Below are positions 14,470-21,881 of a stretch of DNA of 22,648 bases, in pieces; position 1 is the first letter of the stretch, and each line of letters starts with the position of its first letter. The DNA comes from a virus, in the IMG/VR virus record IMGVR_UViG_3300049847_000065, positions 1 to 22,648 of that record; one strand, 5' to 3'. A program made the position numbers and the translations under genes. The notes below the pieces were generated by a model that was given only the letters and a program-made list of their open reading frames with translations, did no database searches and had not been told where the DNA came from.

Positions 14470-15910
14470 AGAAGAAGCACTAGCGGAGTTACAGAATAGA
14501 GGTGTTGATCCCTCTGCGCCCCCTCCGATACAAAAAAGTTCTCCTATTTCAAAAGAAGAGGCAATAGCAGAGCTTAAATCTAGAGGTATTGATAAAAGCG
14601 AGGGAGTTTTTGGTTCATTGCTCCGTGGCATGGGGAATAATATGCCTCTTGGCAATCAATTCTCTGCCCTCGTATCTCCAGGTAAGTATTCAGACAATAT
14701 GGCGGCAATCAACGAAGCCACTGCTAATGACAAGGCGGCTCATCCTGTTGCTTATGGATCTGGAGCCGTTGCTGGAACATTAGCCCCCGCCCTAGTCCCT
14801 GGTGTTGGGCCTATGATGGCCGCAAACCCACTAACGACTGGCGCATTGATGGGCGGCACAAACGCCATATCCAATACAGATATCCAACAGAACCCATTAG
14901 AGGCGGCGAATCAAGCAGGAACGGGAGCGTCAGTGGGTGCCCTTTTTAATGGACTTTTAGCGAAGATTGCTCCTCCAACTCAAGCGGCTCTTGAATACAA
15001 ATCAAACAAACTGGCTAATAAGTCTATTGATATGCCAAAGGGATTCTTGGGAGATATGACGGAAGCAGAACAACAGGCGCAAGGGTCTGCATTACGCAAG
15101 GCTGGAGTTGTTACGAAGGACAAGGAAGTGGCCCTAGACAATGCGAAAGCACTCTTAAATAACTATGGGAAGAAGATAGGCTCAATGGAATCTATGGCCC
15201 AGAAAGAGGCTTTGACTGCAAACCCAGATCAACATTATGGGTTCATTTCTAACCTTTTGGATAAAGCGCAACAATTTAAAGGATCTGCCAACAGACTGAA
15301 TAAGGCTATCGGTAGGGATTACGAGGCAGGAGCCATTGACATTGCAAAACTAGGAGATAACCCTAGTTGGTCTGCTATTCAAAATCTGAAGGAAACCTAC
15401 GGAGAGCTTGCCTTTAAGAATAATGCGACAAAGGGACAAAAAGATACCTATTTCGCTCTAGCGAATATGCTCAAAGGCATAGCAGATAGGGCAAAAAATA
15501 GCGGAATAGCGCAGGAGTATAAAGACGCTCTATCTGGATATTCGCAGATGTCCCCAATTGTTGAAGGATTACGCGGGGCGGTAGATGCTGAATTGCGCGG
15601 AACTGGGACGCATGGGCATAACATTATGGCCCTTGTTAGAAGTCTCTCTGACCCAGCGCGATATGCGGCAGGAGCTGTTGCCGCCGTTACTGGGCATCCG
15701 ACTATTGCAATGGCAACGGCAATCCCTGAGATTTTAAACCCTGCTATTCAATCCCAAGTAACTGGTGGGCTTGCGAAGGCAATGCCACAGATACAGGCGA
15801 TGGCTGGACAGGCCGCAACCATTGGCGGGTCTAATGCTAAGACGCAAGAAAAAGTGAGCGACCTTATTCAGAAGCTAAAGGCCATGTATGACAAGCGAAG
15901 AGATTTTTAG
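14459..15910 (+). CDS. Probable internal virion / DNA ejection protein 3 (483 aa), N-terminal repeat
   Basis: The ATG at 14459 lies within the end of the previous gene (11-base overlap). Residues 3-17 (SREEALAELQNRGVD) and 31-46 (SKEEAIAELKSRGID) are near-identical helical repeats, separated by a Pro-rich linker. The central part (about 90-150) is hydrophobic and Gly/Ala/Pro-rich (GSGAVAGTLAPALVPGVGPM, NPLTTGALMGGTNAISNT), suited to membrane contact. From about 175 on it is helical (VALDNAKALLNNYGKKIG, NRLNKAIGRDYEAG), and a second hydrophobic stretch lies near the C-terminus (AAGAVAAVTGHPTIAMATAI). Such membrane-prone, helix-rich proteins are normal as ejection proteins. I see no lysozyme or transglycosylase motif. 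The role is inferred from composition and from the two preceding genes. Confidence 0.6.
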   Translation: MVSREEALAELQNRGVDPSAPPPIQKSSPISKEEAIAELKSRGIDKSEGVFGSLLRGMGNNMPLGNQFSALVSPGKYSDNMAAINEATANDKAAHPVAYGSGAVAGTLAPALVPGVGPMMAANPLTTGALMGGTNAISNTDIQQNPLEAANQAGTGASVGALFNGLLAKIAPPTQAALEYKSNKLANKSIDMPKGFLGDMTEAEQQAQGSALRKAGVVTKDKEVALDNAKALLNNYGKKIGSMESMAQKEALTANPDQHYGFISNLLDKAQQFKGSANRLNKAIGRDYEAGAIDIAKLGDNPSWSAIQNLKETYGELAFKNNATKGQKDTYFALANMLKGIADRAKNSGIAQEYKDALSGYSQMSPIVEGLRGAVDAELRGTGTHGHNIMALVRSLSDPARYAAGAVAAVTGHPTIAMATAIPEILNPAIQSQVTGGLAKAMPQIQAMAGQAATIGGSNAKTQEKVSDLIQKLKAMYDKRRDF

Positions 15911-16017
15911 GGTAGTTTTCTGAGCAATGCGCCCAACTGCTTGCTAATAAAGGCAAGGTAGCAGAGGATGAAAAAGAGAAGCAGAAGTGCTAGTTCCATA
16001 CCTAAAGCGTACCCCAT
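15907..16017 (-). CDS. Candidate antisense micro-protein with one membrane segment (36 aa)
   Basis: This is the only minus-strand reading frame with a plausible protein. ATG is at 16017-16015 and TAA at 15909-15907. The product begins MGYALGMELALLLL and continues as one strongly hydrophobic run to about residue 24, then a basic end (SKQLGALLRKLP): a clear membrane helix with a positive tail, as in small holin or spanin-type proteins. Against it: no ribosome binding site is visible before the ATG, all neighbours are on the other strand, and a competing + strand ORF overlaps it. It could be a chance reading of the reverse strand. Confidence 0.25.
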   Translation of the reverse strand: MGYALGMELALLLLFFILCYLAFISKQLGALLRKLP

Positions 16018-16066
16018 TTTGGCGGGTTTTTCAATGGGTCTTTTAGCTGAAAGTAGAGGGATTTAA
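15968..16066 (+). CDS. Candidate small basic protein (32 aa)
   Basis: A 33-codon ORF that ends in TAATG, exactly overlapping the start of the next gene, the same junction style as elsewhere in this operon. AAGG lies about 9 bases before its ATG. The product starts with a basic patch (KKRSRSASS) followed by a short hydrophobic stretch (YPILAGFSMGLLA), suggesting a small membrane-associated peptide. It fills most of the only sizeable gap in this region. It is too short for a family call, and it contains a weak hairpin (16013-16018 with 16033-16038) followed by TCTTTT that could also be a partial terminator. Confidence 0.4.
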   Translation: MKKRSRSASSIPKAYPILAGFSMGLLAESRGI

Positions 16067-16338
16067 TGGCTATAGCTTACAACGCAGTAACCGTCAGCTC
16101 GACAGCAACACTTATCAAAGGCGCAAATAACGCCAGACGTGGGATTCAGGTCTACAACAATGGGAACAATATCGTTTATGTTGGGCCTGACAGCAACGTT
16201 ACGATTTCTACAGGTATTCCAATCCTTCCTCAATCGCTCTATGAAACATCGGGAGAAAAGCAGGGATGGCGCGGGAGTGTTTACGGGATAACTGCCGCTT
16301 CAACCTCGGATTGCAGGTTCTTTGAATGGGAAAACTAA
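16066..16338 (+). CDS. Small beta-rich phage structural protein (90 aa)
   Basis: The ATG overlaps the stop of a short upstream ORF (TAATG). The protein shows a known small phage pattern: VTVSSTATLIKGANNARRGI, then QVYNNGNNIVYVGPDSNVTI, a Gly/Pro turn (STGIPILPQSLYET), then GWRGSVYGITAASTSDCRF. The alternation of strands with N-N-G-x-x-x-V-Y-V-G-x-D and a final Trp/Glu gives a small beta barrel found near tail and fibre genes in many phages. Exact role unknown. The 3' end overlaps the large fibre gene by 13 bases, so both are likely made together. Confidence 0.65.
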   Translation: MAIAYNAVTVSSTATLIKGANNARRGIQVYNNGNNIVYVGPDSNVTISTGIPILPQSLYETSGEKQGWRGSVYGITAASTSDCRFFEWEN

Positions 16339-19300
16339 AAAGACTTCTTTCTATTGGGTGCTGTTTAGCGACCCTCACGACACCCCTTTGGGCACCTATC
16401 TCCAATAGATTAAATATCAGATCCGAGAATGGGGTTGTAGACACATACCCATATCAGGCTAGGTTCACAAACGGGACAGTAACGGACAATGGTGACGGGA
16501 CTGTTTCCATCAATACGGCAGGATCTGGTGGCGGTGGTGGTTCCTCCTCTCTCCAAGTCACACGGTCTGGGACACAGATCTCAAGTCCTACAGCTTCTAT
16601 AAACTTTTACAGCGGAGACTTTTTATTGTCTTTGGCAGGAAGCGCGACCTCGCAGATATATCTAAATCCAGCCACAACGAACTATATCCAGAACACTTCT
16701 GTTCTCCAATCCGGCGCAACCTTCTACGTGTCGAGTGGGACGGTGGCAGGTCTTTTTACAGCTTCTACGGAAACTGTTAATGGTCAACTCAATGTAGGAG
16801 GCCCCATTGTAGGGAATGGCGCATATCTTCAGAACGTTCCAATCATGTCGCCATCATCGACGGCTCCATTCCCCGGACCTACTGCCGGATATTTGGACAT
16901 AACACAGTATTACAACACTGTCACAGGCGCAACGGGTGGATTTCGAGTGGGTGGAACTCAGACGCTTTCAAGGCAAGGAAGCACGATTTTAGTTGGGAAT
17001 GCTGGTTCTGGTGTAGGGGCTTCAAGCACGATCTGCATAGGGGATAGCTCTTGCTCAAATCTTGATGCTGGCGGGCTTCGTTCGACAGTCATTGGGGCTG
17101 TAGCGGCTCAGGCCGATTTAGCAGAGGATAATACCTGTATCGGTTACAACGCTTGCGGTGATACTACGGCCAATCGACAAACTCTAATCGGTGCTTTTTC
17201 TGGGGCTTCGCTTACTAGCGGGAGTGCCAATACTGGTATAGGATTCAATACTATCCCCATAGCGACTACAGCCGATTCCAATGTTTGTATAGGAAACAAC
17301 GCCTGCGACCTTTTAACTACGGGTTCAGAGAACATGGTTATGGGGAATACCGCTGGGGCTGATATTACAGTTGGCGTTAGGAATACGTGCCTAGGTGGTG
17401 GTACCGGATCAGTTCAGTCGTGTACAGGGATTATTACAGGATCAAGCAATACGGCTGTAGGGAATGGGTCTTTAGGGAACATCCTATATACAGGAGCGGA
17501 GTCAGCTAATACCACAATCGGCTATAAAGCGGCCGTCAGTGCAGGGGTGAATAATGCCGTTGCTATCGGGTACAACTCTGTAGCTACTTCCTCATATACG
17601 ATGATGTTAGGTGGGACTGGGAATGATGGCGTTCGCGTCATTATGACGACGATGACAGTTTCCAGTGGATCGGTGTCTAGTCTTTATGTTCCTACGCTTG
17701 CCTCCGGCCAATGCGTTCAAACAACTACTGGCGGTCAATTAACAGTTACTGGTTCAGCTTGTGGCTCTGGTGGCGGTATGACTGCCGGAGCAACTTACTA
17801 TGTTCAGGTCAGAGACACGCTCCAGACTGGTGCGACCTTCTATGTTTCAAGCGGTACTGTTCAATCAGAACTTAATATCGGAGATGGGGTTCACGACGGC
17901 CTTGGAACCTTCTCGTTTGGCGGGAATACCTATAACATTCTTGGTTCCAGTACTCCCGGTTCAGCTGGCCAATTCCTCGTGCTTTCCAGTACGCGAACTT
18001 TTACTTACACCTCAAATGTTACTGCCGCCGGGGATAACCTTGGCAATGGAACAGGATCGTATGGCGTAGCAACAACGACAGGCGGATTTACTGGTGCGGC
18101 AGGTGTAAACGTCACCTACGGAATCGCCGTGGGTTCAATGACGGCCTCATCCGCTACGGTGTCAGGTCAGATCGTTACAACGGGCATTACGGTAAATGAA
18201 TTGACCGCTTCAAGGCCCGTCGTTTCGGACTCCAATAAGAAGCTGGCGACTGGCCTGATTGACCTCGCAAGCGCAAATTATGTCGTAAATAACCTTCCCG
18301 TCACAAACCTAAACAGCGGGACAGGGGCTACCAGCTCAACTTTCTGGCGCGGGGACGGGACATGGGCTACACCGGCAGGGGGAGGCGGATCGTCTTCTCT
18401 AGCGGTGGCGAACGGAATCTCGACTTACGCCGGGCCTACGGTATCGAGTCCTACCGCCATCATCAACTTTGACAACGCCACATTCGTCGGAGCGTTGACG
18501 GGGAGCGCGACCGCGTTCATGACGCTAAACAACTCATCAGTCACGTTGCAGGGCAATCAATTTAACACGGCGAACAAGCTCGTCCAACTCAATGGTTCAA
18601 CTCAACTCCCGGCGGTATCAGGGGCCTTGGTCACGAGCCTAACGGGAGCTAACATCGCTACAGTCATTCCGTCCGCGGTGCTTCCTTCCACGGTGGCTTT
18701 TATCACGTCAACGCAGACTTTTAGCGGGGGCAATAGCTTCATCAGTCCTAGTGGTGTGGCTGTCACGTTCGGGGTCACGGCTTCGAGTGCGGCCTTGTCG
18801 TCTGCGACGATATCGGGTCAAACGGTCACCACCGGAATCACAGTCAATGAATTGACAGCCTCTCAGTTCGTGGTATCGGATGCCAATAAGAAGCTCGCCA
18901 GTTCATTAAACGGTGCCACGCTCACGACGCTGACAGGCGCGAATATCGCCACCCAGATACCGTCTACTGTCCTGCCTTCGACAATCGCTTATACAGTCTC
19001 CACGCAGACTTTTAGTGGATATAACAACTTTGTCGGCTCTTCAACGTTTACAGGGAGTGTCTGGGTTTCCACCTCCATCCTATTAAGTGGAGCCATCGGC
19101 ACAAATGGACAGGTCTTAACTACGGGTGGGCCGGGAACAATCCCGACTTGGACAACTCCAACGGCTTCCGCATCGCCCGGTGGTGTTAAAGGGAACGTCC
19201 AATACAACGACGGTTCTGCCATTCAGGGAGCCACGATGTTTAATGTGTGGACTTCCTCTATCGTTCTTTCTACGGGTGGAGCGGCCAGTCAGGAAGTCTA

Positions 19301-19685
19301 TACTTCAACGCTGAACGTGAAAAGCTCATTTACGATCACAGGAATCAGTGCCGTTGTCACAAATTCTTCCTTTACGTTCCTTGCCACTTCCCCTGCTCAA
19401 TTTGTTGCTAATCAAAACGATTACGCCATAGGCATGGGAGTATTTTTCAGACTCAGCACGGATGCCCAGCGGGATTTGACAGGGATTTCGGGTGGGTCTG
19501 ATGGTCGGATGATTATCATTTCAAATGTGGGATCTTTCAATCTGGTCATTAAAAATCAGAGTGCGAGTAGCGCGGCGGCCAACAGAATTATCACAGGGTT
19601 TGGGGCGGATTACATCATGGCCCCAGACGATACAGTTCAGTTTATTTATGACAACACGACGCAACGGTGGAGGTTCTTAGAATGA
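16326..19685 (+). CDS. Large tail fibre / adhesin with signal-peptide-like N-terminus (1119 aa)
   Basis: Probably a trimeric receptor-binding fibre. Residues 1-23 look like a signal peptide: basic start (GKLKR), hydrophobic core with CC (LLSIGCCLATL), then TPLWA. A Gly/Ser linker (about 68-75) is followed by a beta-rich module. Residues about 239-440 carry repeats such as NTCIGYNACG, NVCIGNNACD and NTAVGNGSLG, spaced like the head of YadA-type trimeric adhesins. Around 669-683, SSTFWRGDGTWATP is a hallmark of phage fibres. Two modules are duplicated (593-644 with 810-861; 772-801 with 869-898). The last ~110 residues (DLTGISGGSDGR, NVGSFNLVIKNQSAS, TQRWRF) match a common C-terminal fibre domain. 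I see no S74 chaperone. Its start lies in the end of the previous gene. Confidence 0.8.
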   Translation: MGKLKRLLSIGCCLATLTTPLWAPISNRLNIRSENGVVDTYPYQARFTNGTVTDNGDGTVSINTAGSGGGGGSSSLQVTRSGTQISSPTASINFYSGDFLLSLAGSATSQIYLNPATTNYIQNTSVLQSGATFYVSSGTVAGLFTASTETVNGQLNVGGPIVGNGAYLQNVPIMSPSSTAPFPGPTAGYLDITQYYNTVTGATGGFRVGGTQTLSRQGSTILVGNAGSGVGASSTICIGDSSCSNLDAGGLRSTVIGAVAAQADLAEDNTCIGYNACGDTTANRQTLIGAFSGASLTSGSANTGIGFNTIPIATTADSNVCIGNNACDLLTTGSENMVMGNTAGADITVGVRNTCLGGGTGSVQSCTGIITGSSNTAVGNGSLGNILYTGAESANTTIGYKAAVSAGVNNAVAIGYNSVATSSYTMMLGGTGNDGVRVIMTTMTVSSGSVSSLYVPTLASGQCVQTTTGGQLTVTGSACGSGGGMTAGATYYVQVRDTLQTGATFYVSSGTVQSELNIGDGVHDGLGTFSFGGNTYNILGSSTPGSAGQFLVLSSTRTFTYTSNVTAAGDNLGNGTGSYGVATTTGGFTGAAGVNVTYGIAVGSMTASSATVSGQIVTTGITVNELTASRPVVSDSNKKLATGLIDLASANYVVNNLPVTNLNSGTGATSSTFWRGDGTWATPAGGGGSSSLAVANGISTYAGPTVSSPTAIINFDNATFVGALTGSATAFMTLNNSSVTLQGNQFNTANKLVQLNGSTQLPAVSGALVTSLTGANIATVIPSAVLPSTVAFITSTQTFSGGNSFISPSGVAVTFGVTASSAALSSATISGQTVTTGITVNELTASQFVVSDANKKLASSLNGATLTTLTGANIATQIPSTVLPSTIAYTVSTQTFSGYNNFVGSSTFTGSVWVSTSILLSGAIGTNGQVLTTGGPGTIPTWTTPTASASPGGVKGNVQYNDGSAIQGATMFNVWTSSIVLSTGGAASQEVYTSTLNVKSSFTITGISAVVTNSSFTFLATSPAQFVANQNDYAIGMGVFFRLSTDAQRDLTGISGGSDGRMIIISNVGSFNLVIKNQSASSAAANRIITGFGADYIMAPDDTVQFIYDNTTQRWRFLE
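18102..18257 (+). repeat. Fibre repeat A, copy 1
   Basis: A 52-codon unit (residues 593-644 of the fibre) that matches the unit at 18753-18908 without any gap. Shared core: TTGITVNELTAS, then VVSD, then NKKLA. Both copies have exactly 156 bases. The DNA has diverged mostly at synonymous positions, so the duplication is old or under protein-level selection. Confidence 0.75.
18639..18728 (+). repeat. Fibre repeat B, copy 1
   Basis: A 30-codon unit (residues 772-801) starting LTGANIAT and ending STQTFSG. It matches 18930-19019 with no gap and only a few amino acid changes (VIPSA versus QIPST; VAFI versus IAYT). Confidence 0.75.
18753..18908 (+). repeat. Fibre repeat A, copy 2
   Basis: Second copy of the 156-base unit A, at residues 810-861. 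It lies between the two copies of unit B, giving the order A, spacer, B, A, B. This suggests that a larger A-B block was duplicated and that the stretch between A1 and B1, with the RGDGTW motif, was inserted or retained. Confidence 0.75.
18930..19019 (+). repeat. Fibre repeat B, copy 2
   Basis: Second copy of the 90-base unit B at residues 869-898, directly after repeat A copy 2, with the same 30-codon length as copy 1. The nearly shared end ACGCAGACTTTTAG(C/T)GG is conserved even at DNA level. Confidence 0.75.
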
Positions 19686-20626
19686 TTAGAGGGCTTGGCG
19701 TATCGAATCTTGGTAACACGTCAGGGAATAGCGGGACTCAGATCGGGACGTACGTTCTCCAGGGAGGGAACAACGTTACTCTTTCTCAGGTCACAGGGGC
19801 TTCTGGCACAAACACAGTTATTATTTCAGCTGGCGGCCCGATGGGGAGATACTATAGCAACCTCCCTGTTTATGACAATTCTTCAACCATTGCTTATTTG
19901 CAATCCACTTCCCATGTTGTCCCTTTCGTTGTTAACGAACAGCTCTCATGTGATTTCATAAGGATTTTTTGGGTTGGGAACGTTCTTGCAGCATCTACTA
20001 CTGCGGCTACGACAGGAGCGGCAACTTTCAGTTGTGGGTACACGAAAACGCACAACTTTGTTCTTTACTCTAGAGGATCAGGAGCAAATTCTTCGTCTTT
20101 GCAGTACTACTATTCAACTAGCTTCGTGGAACAGTTCTCAAACAATATCGCTTGTGCCGCTAACAGCACTCAATTTAGTTATTCCAATAGATACACATAC
20201 CCATGCAGCACAGGAAGCACATTGTTTACAAACGACTATTCATCTAGTGCGGCATCCATTAACCAGAATTCGGCAAGCGCAACCGCTTATACAGGTACAA
20301 AAATGATTGATTTCCAGTTTGCTACGACGCTGGCAGCGCAGGGATGGTGGCTTGCTTATGGTGGATCAACGAGCACAGCTACCCAGTCTGCAGGAACAAC
20401 AATTGGTCTGCGTAATGCTGTCACGTTTAATCCTGTATTTTTGACTCAGACTGCTCTGTCTATAGGAGTCCTCGGAGCGGCAACGACAAACAACCTAATG
20501 CCCCAGTATGGAGTAGGTTCATTCACAACGGCTGGCGGCGGAACAACGTCTAGCATTCCGCTCGCCAATATTACGCATAGTGCAAATCATCCGATTATGT
20601 ATTTCCAGTTAATGAGAACGAACTGA
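19682..20626 (+). CDS. Receptor-binding / fibre-associated protein (314 aa)
   Basis: The start chosen is the ATG at 19682, which overlaps the fibre stop (ATGA) and has GGAGG about 8 bases upstream; an earlier GTG at 19667 lies before that binding site and is unlikely. Residues 19-53 (GTYVLQGGNNVTLSQVTG, then ASGTNTVIISAGG) are a pattern common in tail adhesins. The remainder is beta-rich, with many Ser, Thr, Tyr and Asn (SSLQYYYSTSFVEQF, WWLAYGGSTSTAT) and few charges, like a surface-exposed tip. Six or more Cys residues occur, more than usual for a fibre. The two proteins are co-translated, so this could be the tip or a partner of the large fibre. No enzyme motif is seen. Confidence 0.7.
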   Translation: MIRGLGVSNLGNTSGNSGTQIGTYVLQGGNNVTLSQVTGASGTNTVIISAGGPMGRYYSNLPVYDNSSTIAYLQSTSHVVPFVVNEQLSCDFIRIFWVGNVLAASTTAATTGAATFSCGYTKTHNFVLYSRGSGANSSSLQYYYSTSFVEQFSNNIACAANSTQFSYSNRYTYPCSTGSTLFTNDYSSSAASINQNSASATAYTGTKMIDFQFATTLAAQGWWLAYGGSTSTATQSAGTTIGLRNAVTFNPVFLTQTALSIGVLGAATTNNLMPQYGVGSFTTAGGGTTSSIPLANITHSANHPIMYFQLMRTN

Positions 20627-21366
20627 TGAAGCCAGAGCTAATTATTCAGGACATTAAAGGGTCGAATAATGCGCAGATGGAGAAAACGATTGCCCGTCTT
20701 ATAAAAGGCGGCTCGTGGAAGAAACAGAGGATAATCGTTATTATCCCATCGGCTGATATGATTTCAGCCAAGGTCGCTCTATCTCTATGGAATCTAGCTT
20801 TCCCTCCGAACAATGGGATTGTCAGGATATTGGCGCAAGGTCTAGAAGTTGGCGATGCCTATTCCTCGGCGATTGAAAGTATTCTGGAGCATCCGGAGCT
20901 TAAAAACTGGGAATATGTTCTGACCGTAGAGTCGGATAATATGCCCCCATCTGATGGCGTAATTCGATTGGTCGACCGGATGGAGAACCACCCAGAGTTC
21001 GCATGTATTGGTGGTCTTTACTTTACGAAAGGTGCCGGAGGAGTTGCCCAGATATGGGGAGATCCTAATGATATGCCACTGAATTATCGCCCACAGATCC
21101 CGGATCCGAATGGCGGACTAAAGGAATGTTGTGGGACAGGGATGGGGTTTAATCTATGGCGATTGTCCATGTTCAAGGACAAGAATATCGCAAGACCACT
21201 TTTCGAGACATTTAATGGCAAAGACAACAAGGGTCTCGGGACTCAAGACCTTACATTTTGGACAAAGGCGAGGAAGTTCGGATATCGATGCGCCATTGAT
21301 TGTTCTGTTCGCGTAGGACATTACGACATGAAAGGGGATTTCGGGCCTCCTGACACGCTTTGGTGA
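20626..21366 (+). CDS. Glycosyltransferase, GT-A type (246 aa), similar to the one at 4127
   Basis: The ATG overlaps the previous stop (ATGA). GT-A features in order: RIIVIIPSADM (35-45), VLTVESDNMPPSDG (98-111) with the metal-site ESDN at 102-105, CIGGLYFTKG (127-136), CCGTGMGFNLWRL (168-180), LGTQDLTFWTKARKFGY (204-220) with the QD in place of the ED catalytic pair, and CAIDCSVRVGHYDM (222-235) with the GH at 231-232. The same order and spacing occur in the enzyme at 4127, so the two probably share ancestry. There is no membrane segment. It begins the second sugar cassette; a methyltransferase follows after the HNH gene. Substrate unknown. Confidence 0.8.
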   Translation: MKPELIIQDIKGSNNAQMEKTIARLIKGGSWKKQRIIVIIPSADMISAKVALSLWNLAFPPNNGIVRILAQGLEVGDAYSSAIESILEHPELKNWEYVLTVESDNMPPSDGVIRLVDRMENHPEFACIGGLYFTKGAGGVAQIWGDPNDMPLNYRPQIPDPNGGLKECCGTGMGFNLWRLSMFKDKNIARPLFETFNGKDNKGLGTQDLTFWTKARKFGYRCAIDCSVRVGHYDMKGDFGPPDTLW

Positions 21367-21383
21367 CCATATAGTAGTATAAT
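21350..21383 (+). promoter_or_regulatory. Possible promoter for the HNH gene
   Basis: A perfect -10 hexamer TATAAT lies at 21378-21383 in an A/T-rich spacer just after the glycosyltransferase stop, 25 bases before the HNH ATG. The -35 is poor: CTGACA at 21350-21355 is too far (22-base spacer) and TTGGTG at 21360-21365 too near. A weak or phage-polymerase promoter is possible. It would let the endonuclease be made without the operon transcript. Confidence 0.35.
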
Positions 21384-21407
21384 GCTCATATTCATTAGGA
21401 GGTGGAT

Positions 21408-21881
21408 ATGGGTAAATATAAGCCACACCAACAGGCGTTTGATGAGAAGATCGTTAAAACAAATGAAGGATGTTGGAGATGGAATGGAGCTAAAAACCAT
21501 GATGGTTATGCAATGCTCAAAGACGAGATCGCACATCGGTGGAGTTACCAAAGATATATCGGGCCACTTGTTCAAGGTCTTGAGATCGACCATGTTTGCG
21601 GAGTGCGTGACTGTGTTAACCCGAAGCATTTGGAGCAAGTTACGCATCTCGTCAATATCCGACGTGCCATTGCTAAGGGGTCTTATGATAAATGCAGGAA
21701 CTATCTCGGAGATTTTCAGTCTCGTAAAAAGCACTGCAAAAGAGGCCACCCTTACTCTGGAGACAACCTTAAAATTGAGATTTATAAAGACATCGTTGCT
21801 CGGCGTTGCAGAACCTGTGAAGATATGAAATTCAAGAAATACAAGAGGAGTATTCGTGAAAAAGAAACAGAAAGAACCTGA
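21408..21881 (+). CDS. HNH endonuclease (free-standing)
   Basis: The start chosen is the ATG at 21408, five bases after a perfect AGGAGG (21397-21402); an upstream in-frame GTG at 21402 overlaps that site and is rejected. The 157-residue product has the HNH core LEIDHVCGVRDCVNPKHLE (58-76) with DH at 61-62, N71 and H74. A helix AHRWSYQRYIGPL (42-54) precedes it, and a second metal site is formed by C110-x3-H114 and C134-x2-C137. These are the marks of the HNH_3-type enzymes, which cut DNA and are often mobile homing nucleases in phages. It has an apparent -10 box, looks richer in A and T than neighbours, and overlaps the next gene by 26 bases. It may be an insertion in the second sugar cassette. 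Confidence 0.85.
   Translation: MGKYKPHQQAFDEKIVKTNEGCWRWNGAKNHDGYAMLKDEIAHRWSYQRYIGPLVQGLEIDHVCGVRDCVNPKHLEQVTHLVNIRRAIAKGSYDKCRNYLGDFQSRKKHCKRGHPYSGDNLKIEIYKDIVARRCRTCEDMKFKKYKRSIREKETERT

Noticed and set aside
16011-16044. Rho-independent terminator (CCCATT ... AATGGG then TCTTTT)
   Set aside because: Only six base pairs with a 14-base loop and an imperfect U-run; it also lies within a candidate small ORF. Too weak to list on its own.
21382-21828. Alternative + strand ORF overlapping the HNH gene
   Set aside because: It runs in another frame through a gene with a full HNH motif and a perfect ribosome binding site.
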